This document shows, piece by piece, positions 4,314-8,337 of a stretch of 8,337 bases of DNA (within the stretch, counting starts at the first letter, position 1; every line of letters starts with the position of its first letter). The position numbers were made by a program, and so were the translations under genes. The notes under the pieces were generated by a model. The model saw nothing but the letters and a program-made list of their open reading frames with translations, searched no databases and had not been told where the DNA came from. This stretch comes from Methanobacterium sp. Lineage in GTDB: Archaea > Methanobacteriota > Methanobacteria > Methanobacteriales > Methanobacteriaceae. The stretch spans positions 1 through 8,337 of the forward strand of contig JAHKLQ010000031.1 in NCBI GenBank assembly GCA_020854975.1, given 5' to 3'.

Positions 4314-6116
4314 ATAAATTTTATATTTCAATTTTTTAAATGAAATCTTAAATTTAGTTCCCTGGCCTCTTTCAAGGGTAATTTTACCATCCAACTGATT
4401 AACTAAATTGTTAACCAGTTGTAAACCTAAAGAGTCTGTGTTTTTATAATCAATATTTTCGGGTAATCCTATTCCATTATCACTGACTATTAACTCATAT
4501 TCATCACCAGAGACTTTAAGAGATATACAGACTTCACCTTTCCTTCCATCTGGGAATGCATGTTTTAGACTGTTAGAAACCAGTTCGCTTATTATTAATC
4601 CACAGGGGATCCCGGTCTCCATATTAAGATATATATCTTCTACTTTTACCCTGAGTTTAACCTGATCCTTGTGAATATTATAGGAATAGAATAAATCTGA
4701 AACCACACTTTCAATGTACTCGTAAAATTTGATATGTGAAAAATCATCAGATTGGTATAATTTTTCCTGAATCATGGCCATGGCCCTGATACGGTTCTGA
4801 CTTTCCTTCAGAACATCCACAGCAACTTCATCATCGATTACATGCTGTTTCTGCAGATTAAGCAAACTTGAAATAATCTGCATGTTATTTTTCACCCGAT
4901 GATGTATCTCATTAATTAAAACCTCTTTTTCCTTAAGTGATGATTTTAATTTGTCAGTAGCATTCTTTCGGTCCGTGATATCTGTAGCAATTACTAAAAT
5001 AGAATTAATATCATCATTTAGCTTTAATGGAACAACTTTTGCTTCAGCCCATCTTCTAACACCATTTTTATCAATGATAGGATATTGGTAAGGTTCCACC
5101 TCCTGTCCTTTCAAGGCCTGTGAAAACTTTCCCATATGTAACCTTACATCTTCTTCAGGGAAGAGTTCAATGTCACCGAATTTCTTCCCTATTAAATCAT
5201 CTTTGGTTAAACCCATGAAATCAGCTGCAGCATCATTAACATCTAAAATATTACCATTCAAAGCTACCAGAATAGTATAATCTGGATTGAATTCAAAAAG
5301 AGTTCGGTATTTTTTTTCAGATTCCTTATATCTCTTTTCAGATTCTTTTTCCTGAGTAACATCAGCAGCATGGCCAATGACTTGTAATGCTTCTTCATTT
5401 TCGTCGAATATAATTTTAAATGATTCTGAAAGCCATTTCACCTTACCATCCTTGGTTTGGATCCTATAATTAAGTTTTTTGGTATTAAATTCACTTTCTC
5501 CTTTTTTTTCACCAATTATCTTGGAAACATAGGACCTTATCCTGGGACGATCTTCAGGGAGTATCATTTCCATCCATAGATCAGAATCTTCATAGAATGA
5601 TTCCTTATTCCAACCAGTGATTTTCTCAACAGCAGAGGATATATAACTGATTTTCTGGTTTTTTAGGTCGATTACATATATAATATCATCTATGGTCTCT
5701 GTCAACAGCTTGAATTTATCATTGCTTTCTTTTAACTCCTGCTCCATCCTGTGCTTGAAAAGTGCCATCTCAATTGAGTATTTCAATTCATTACGATTAA
5801 ATGGTTTTAAAACATAACCATAAGGTCCTGTTTTCAAAGCCTTCTGGAAAGTAATCTCTTCAGAATGAGCAGTAAGATATACAACTGGTATGTTGAGATT
5901 TTTGATCTGCTTGACCGCTTCGATACCATTGGTATCTCCTTTTAAAATTATGTCCATTAAAATGAGGTCTGGAATTATTTCTCTGGCTTTTTCAACAGCT
6001 TCTTCACCAGTAGATGCAACGTAAGGAATATTATAACCAAAAGACTCCAGGGTACGCTTAATATCCAGGGCTTCGATACTTTCATCTTCAACTAATAGAA
6101 TTTTCACTCCATCCAT
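4299..6116 (-). CDS. Soluble sensor histidine kinase, REC-PAS-PAS-HisKA_2-HATPase
   Basis: A 605-aa cytosolic hybrid sensor kinase with no membrane segment or signal peptide. An N-terminal receiver domain (4-118) has Glu10/Asp11, phosphoacceptor Asp55 (LILMDI), Thr82 (YLTAH) and Lys104 (LKPF). Two PAS domains follow (about 136-253 and 270-384), each ending in the usual DVTQEKE or DITDRKN linker. Then comes a HisKA_2-type dimerisation helix, EIHHRVKNNMQIISSLLNLQ, with His406 before Arg as the expected phosphorylated residue (His405 adjacent). The ATPase domain has N-box Asn515 (ELVSNSLKHAF), DNGIG (546-550), SLGLQLV and GQGTKF. In this architecture another kinase can phosphorylate the receiver. 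No partner response regulator or DNA-binding domain is present, and the PAS ligand is unknown. In-frame starts exist at 6128 (GTG), 6125 and 6116; GTGAT seven bases before 6116 favours the last. The gene is visibly AT-richer than the gene at 6434. Confidence 0.92.
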   Translation of the reverse strand: MDGVKILLVEDESIEALDIKRTLESFGYNIPYVASTGEEAVEKAREIIPDLILMDIILKGDTNGIEAVKQIKNLNIPVVYLTAHSEEITFQKALKTGPYGYVLKPFNRNELKYSIEMALFKHRMEQELKESNDKFKLLTETIDDIIYVIDLKNQKISYISSAVEKITGWNKESFYEDSDLWMEMILPEDRPRIRSYVSKIIGEKKGESEFNTKKLNYRIQTKDGKVKWLSESFKIIFDENEEALQVIGHAADVTQEKESEKRYKESEKKYRTLFEFNPDYTILVALNGNILDVNDAAADFMGLTKDDLIGKKFGDIELFPEEDVRLHMGKFSQALKGQEVEPYQYPIIDKNGVRRWAEAKVVPLKLNDDINSILVIATDITDRKNATDKLKSSLKEKEVLINEIHHRVKNNMQIISSLLNLQKQHVIDDEVAVDVLKESQNRIRAMAMIQEKLYQSDDFSHIKFYEYIESVVSDLFYSYNIHKDQVKLRVKVEDIYLNMETGIPCGLIISELVSNSLKHAFPDGRKGEVCISLKVSGDEYELIVSDNGIGLPENIDYKNTDSLGLQLVNNLVNQLDGKITLERGQGTKFKISFKKLKYKIYKELD

Positions 6117-6433
6117 ACATACCATCACACAGCGTTGTGTTTGTCATTACTTATATTAGATTTTTGTGGAGGAGAGAATAAAGCTCGAGAAAGCAGAAAT
6201 ATTGTTTATCATTTATATAAGCCAGGATTTTGAGAATTTAATTAAAAACCAGTTACATCTATATAGAGATTAACCCCATTAACAAATATAGATAAATATT
6301 ATTTATTACAATGAATTAATGAAAATAAGGTGAAAATGGGATTGAAATCATTAAATGATTGAGATCACTTTAGGACAGGTATATTTTGAAATAATGTACT
6401 GTTTATAAAATCACTATTTTAAAGGTGTGGACT
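6117..6433. promoter_or_regulatory. Divergent promoter region between kinase and adenylating enzyme, with three dyads
   Basis: I see no convincing gene in this AT-rich gap. On the minus strand, TAATATAAG (about 6151-6159) is a TATA candidate for the kinase, and ACACA-GCGT-TGTGT (6127-6140) sits where its transcript should start. Towards the plus-strand gene there are two 15-bp palindromes with one central base: ATAAATA-T-TATTTAT (6292-6306) and AATCATT-A-AATGATT (6346-6360). Their centres are 54 bp apart, and GAT...ATC outer arms extend the second to 6340-6366. TATATTTT (6380-6387) is the better plus-strand TATA box because it leaves room for the AGGTG ribosome binding site (6423-6427). TTTATAAAAT (6402-6411) would give an almost leaderless message. 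Confidence 0.5.
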
Positions 6434-7741
6434 ATGATTTGGAATGAGAAGGCTGAATGTATGTCAGCCCAGGAACGAGAAGAGTTACAGCTTAAACTAT
6501 TACAAGACGTGGTTAAAAAGGCATATGAAAACGTACCCTATTATCGGAAGAGGTTGGATGATGCAGGAGTAACTCCTGAAGACATCCAAACCCTTAAAGA
6601 CATAGAAAGATTACCATTCACCACGAAAAGCGACTTAAGGGATGCTTATCCTTTTGGAATGTTTGCAGTCAATACTGACGACATTGTGGAAGTTCACACC
6701 ACCTCTGGAACCACAGGTAAACCAACCGTGTCAGGATACACTACTAAAGACCTGGAAATATGGGGAGAAGTAGTTGCCAGGGCTCTTTCCATGGCTGGAG
6801 CCACCAAAAAGGACGTAGTTCAGAATTGTTATGGTTATGGTCTCTTTACAGGGGGACTGGGAGTACACCACGGTGGTCAGAAGGTGGGTTGCACTGTAAT
6901 ACCCATCAGTGCCGGGAACACCCAGCGACAAATCGAAATAATCCAGGACTTTAAAAGCACCATCCTCACCTGCACCCCCAGCTACGCCATGTACATAGCT
7001 GAAGTACTGGAAAGAGAAGGAGTCCCTAAAGAAGATATAAAACTTAAATCTGGGGTTTTCGGGGCTGAAATGTGGACGGAAGAGATGAGGAATGAAATTG
7101 AAAAAAGACTCAACATCGATGCTTTGAATATTTATGGACTAACTGAGATCATTGGTCCTGGTGTGGCCAATGAATGTATGGAAAAAAATGGATTGCACAT
7201 CTTTGATGATCACTTCTACCCTGAGATAGTGGACCCTCAGACCTTAGAAACACTACCTGAAGGTGAGAAAGGAGAACTGGTACTGACTACCCTGACCAGG
7301 GAAGGTATGCCTGTTCTGCGTTTCCGTACCCGTGATATAACTGCCCTGCGTAAGGGTGAATGTGGCTGTGGAAGAACCCATGTTAAGATAGATCGTATAA
7401 CTGGAAGATCCGATGACATGCTCAAGATCAGGGGAGTTATTGTATTCCCATCCCAGATCGAAAGGGCACTGCTCAAGATACCTGGAATGGAACCAAACTA
7501 CCAGATCATTGCCAGCAGACCAGAACACCTGGACGAACTGGAAGTACAGGTTGAAGCATCCCCTGCCCTGTTCTCAGATGAAGTAAAACATGTTGAACAA
7601 ATTAAACAGTCCATAGAAAAACAGATCCATGATGAGATTGGTTTACGGGTAAATGTAACCCTGGTAGAACCTAATAGTATTCCTCGTAGTGAAGGTAAAG
7701 CTGTCAGGGTCATTGATAAAAGAGGATTTAGTGAGGAATAG
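6434..7741 (+). CDS. PaaK-like AMP-forming aryl-CoA ligase / coenzyme F390 synthetase homologue
   Basis: A 435-aa adenylate-forming enzyme of the phenylacetate-CoA ligase (PaaK) family. Visible motifs are the phosphate loop [10 protein letters not shown] (89-98), the A5 motif YGLTE (234-238), the ribose-binding RTRD segment (298-301), the hinge region [11 protein letters not shown] (324-334) leading into the PaaK-type C-terminal domain with VFPSQIE, and the likely catalytic Lys422 (RSEGKAVRV). A cysteine-rich ECGCGRTH (309-316) follows the hinge strand. PaaK makes aryl-CoA with AMP release; archaeal relatives are often labelled coenzyme F390 synthetase, which adenylates F420 on oxidation. The length and the following ACT gene favour aryl-CoA ligase; the nearby oxygen-defence genes favour F390 synthetase. 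The ATG at 6434 is chosen over the GTG at 6425 because AGGTG (6423-6427) overlaps the latter and is correctly spaced for the former. Confidence 0.85.
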   Translation: MIWNEKAECMSAQEREELQLKLLQDVVKKAYENVPYYRKRLDDAGVTPEDIQTLKDIERLPFTTKSDLRDAYPFGMFAVNTDDIVEVHTTSGTTGKPTVSGYTTKDLEIWGEVVARALSMAGATKKDVVQNCYGYGLFTGGLGVHHGGQKVGCTVIPISAGNTQRQIEIIQDFKSTILTCTPSYAMYIAEVLEREGVPKEDIKLKSGVFGAEMWTEEMRNEIEKRLNIDALNIYGLTEIIGPGVANECMEKNGLHIFDDHFYPEIVDPQTLETLPEGEKGELVLTTLTREGMPVLRFRTRDITALRKGECGCGRTHVKIDRITGRSDDMLKIRGVIVFPSQIERALLKIPGMEPNYQIIASRPEHLDELEVQVEASPALFSDEVKHVEQIKQSIEKQIHDEIGLRVNVTLVEPNSIPRSEGKAVRVIDKRGFSEE

Positions 7742-7820
7742 TTAGAAGCGGAAATGATTAATTAAAAAAGAAATAATTAGAAAGATTAAATGAAAGAATG
7801 GAAATGGTTAAATGAATATT

Positions 7821-7875
7821 TTCAGTTTTCGAGAATAAAAATCAAAGTAAACTGAACCATACCAGTTTAAAAATA
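7821..7875 (+). promoter_or_regulatory. Three CAGTTT half-sites overlapping a TATA box before the ACT gene
   Basis: TTCAGTTT (7821-7828) and AAACTGAA (7849-7856) are perfect inverted repeats, and a third copy, CAGTTT, lies at 7863-7868. The third overlaps a TATA-like TTTAAAAATA (7866-7875), which would start transcription near 7893-7897, just ahead of the AGGGGG ribosome binding site at 7901-7906. This arrangement suits a repressor site. The rest of the 174-nt gap (7742-7915) shows only AT-rich sequence. Confidence 0.45.
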
Positions 7876-7915
7876 GTTACTATGTTAAAAGGTTAATAAT
7901 AGGGGGAATATGAAA

Positions 7916-8337
7916 ATGAAGTTAAAACAGATATCAGTATTTCTGGAAAATAGGAAAGGAAGACTTTCAAAGGCAATGAATGTTCTTTCAAATGCGGGTG
8001 TTAATATAAGGGCTCTTTCCATTGCCGATACTTCTGAATTTGGGATTCTGCGCATGATAGTGCAAAATCCTGATCTGGCTGAGAAGAAACTTGCTGAAAA
8101 CAATTTCGTGGTTAAAGTCAACGAGGTCATTGCCGTGGAAGTTCTTGATGAACCCGGGGGCTTAGATGAAATTTTAGGACTTTTAAACAAAGCAGATATA
8201 AATGTAGAATATCTTTACGCCTTTGTTGAAAAGAAAACCAATAAAGCGATTGTAGTGATACGTACCGAAGATTTGGATAGTGGTATTAAAGTTTTAGAAA
8301 ACGGAGGCATCTCCCTACTTTCAGCAGATGATGTTGA
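7916..8337 (+). CDS. Two-ACT-domain protein, cut off by the window end
   Basis: The first 140 codons of a protein with two tandem ACT domains, about residues 4-67 and 73-140. The first opens [31 protein letters not shown], the usual ACT strand-helix pattern with Gly15 in the ligand-binding turn; the second opens [31 protein letters not shown] with Gly81/Gly82. ACT domains bind amino acids and act as allosteric sensors. Stand-alone double-ACT proteins of this type commonly sit beside PaaK-like ligases and indolepyruvate:ferredoxin oxidoreductase genes, so an aromatic amino acid ligand is likely (inference). An ATG at 7910 is only three bases from AGGGGG (7901-7906); the ATG at 7916, nine bases away, is preferred. 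No stop is reached, but the family is about 140-145 aa, so little is missing. Confidence 0.88.
   Translation, partial: MKLKQISVFLENRKGRLSKAMNVLSNAGVNIRALSIADTSEFGILRMIVQNPDLAEKKLAENNFVVKVNEVIAVEVLDEPGGLDEILGLLNKADINVEYLYAFVEKKTNKAIVVIRTEDLDSGIKVLENGGISLLSADDV

Noticed and set aside
6731..7713. Several open frames on both strands within the adenylating-enzyme gene.
   Set aside because: All overlap the conserved PaaK-like coding sequence in other frames and show no domain or ribosome binding site of note.
7885..8190. A Ser/Phe-rich minus-strand frame opposite the ACT gene.
   Set aside because: It is the antisense of a clear double-ACT protein; the Ser/Phe bias follows from complementing Lys/Glu/Leu-rich codons.
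1..8337. A defence island, mobile element or prophage.
   Set aside because: No transposase, integrase, restriction, Cas or phage genes and no terminal repeats are visible; all genes are housekeeping, stress or signalling types.

Overview
The window looks like archaeal DNA from a methanogen of the order Methanobacteriales, most likely a mesophilic Methanobacterium-type species. This is inferred from the AT-rich intergenic DNA, TATA-box-like promoter elements, GGTGAT-type ribosome binding sites, T-rich 3' ends and gene content: a PaaK/F390-synthetase-type adenylating enzyme followed by a double-ACT protein, a six-Cys-spaced archaeal thiol peroxiredoxin, and an Fe-SOD-family protein. No database search was possible, so the taxon is an inference.

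Layout. Positions 19-4218 (+ strand) form an oxygen and redox defence island: an FMN-binding flavin-reductase-fold protein and a universal stress protein (tight pair); a predicted pyrimidine-dimer glycosylase/endonuclease V-type repair protein; two small rubredoxins (52 and 53 aa) and a ferritin in one apparent transcription unit; then a 1-Cys/Prx6-class peroxiredoxin and a superoxide dismutase, each with its own leader. Positions 4299-6116 (- strand) carry a soluble REC-PAS-PAS-HisKA_2-HATPase sensor kinase that converges on sod and is visibly more AT-rich than its neighbours. After a roughly 310-bp divergent promoter region comes a PaaK-like AMP-forming ligase/F390-synthetase homologue (6434-7741), then a two-ACT-domain protein that runs off the window end (7916-8337).

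How it fits together: SOD converts superoxide to peroxide, the peroxiredoxin removes peroxide, ferritin sequesters the Fe(II) that would drive Fenton chemistry, and the rubredoxins are electron carriers that could feed peroxide or oxygen reductases. The flavoprotein may supply reduced flavin. The repair protein and universal stress protein suit a general stress role. Classical rubredoxin partners (FprA flavo-diiron oxidase, rubrerythrin) are not encoded in this window. The adenylating enzyme is either an aryl-CoA ligase of aromatic amino acid metabolism (favoured by the ACT neighbour) or related to coenzyme F390 synthetase, which marks F420 oxidation after oxygen exposure.

No RNA genes, CRISPR arrays, insertion sequences or phage genes were seen. 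The most interesting observations are: the prx start region looks like a copy of the sod start region; the two adjacent rubredoxins have opposite net charge; sod has a C-terminal tail; and several palindromes or repeated half-sites lie at promoters. The island itself is a known kind of methanogen oxidative-stress cluster, not a wholly new system.
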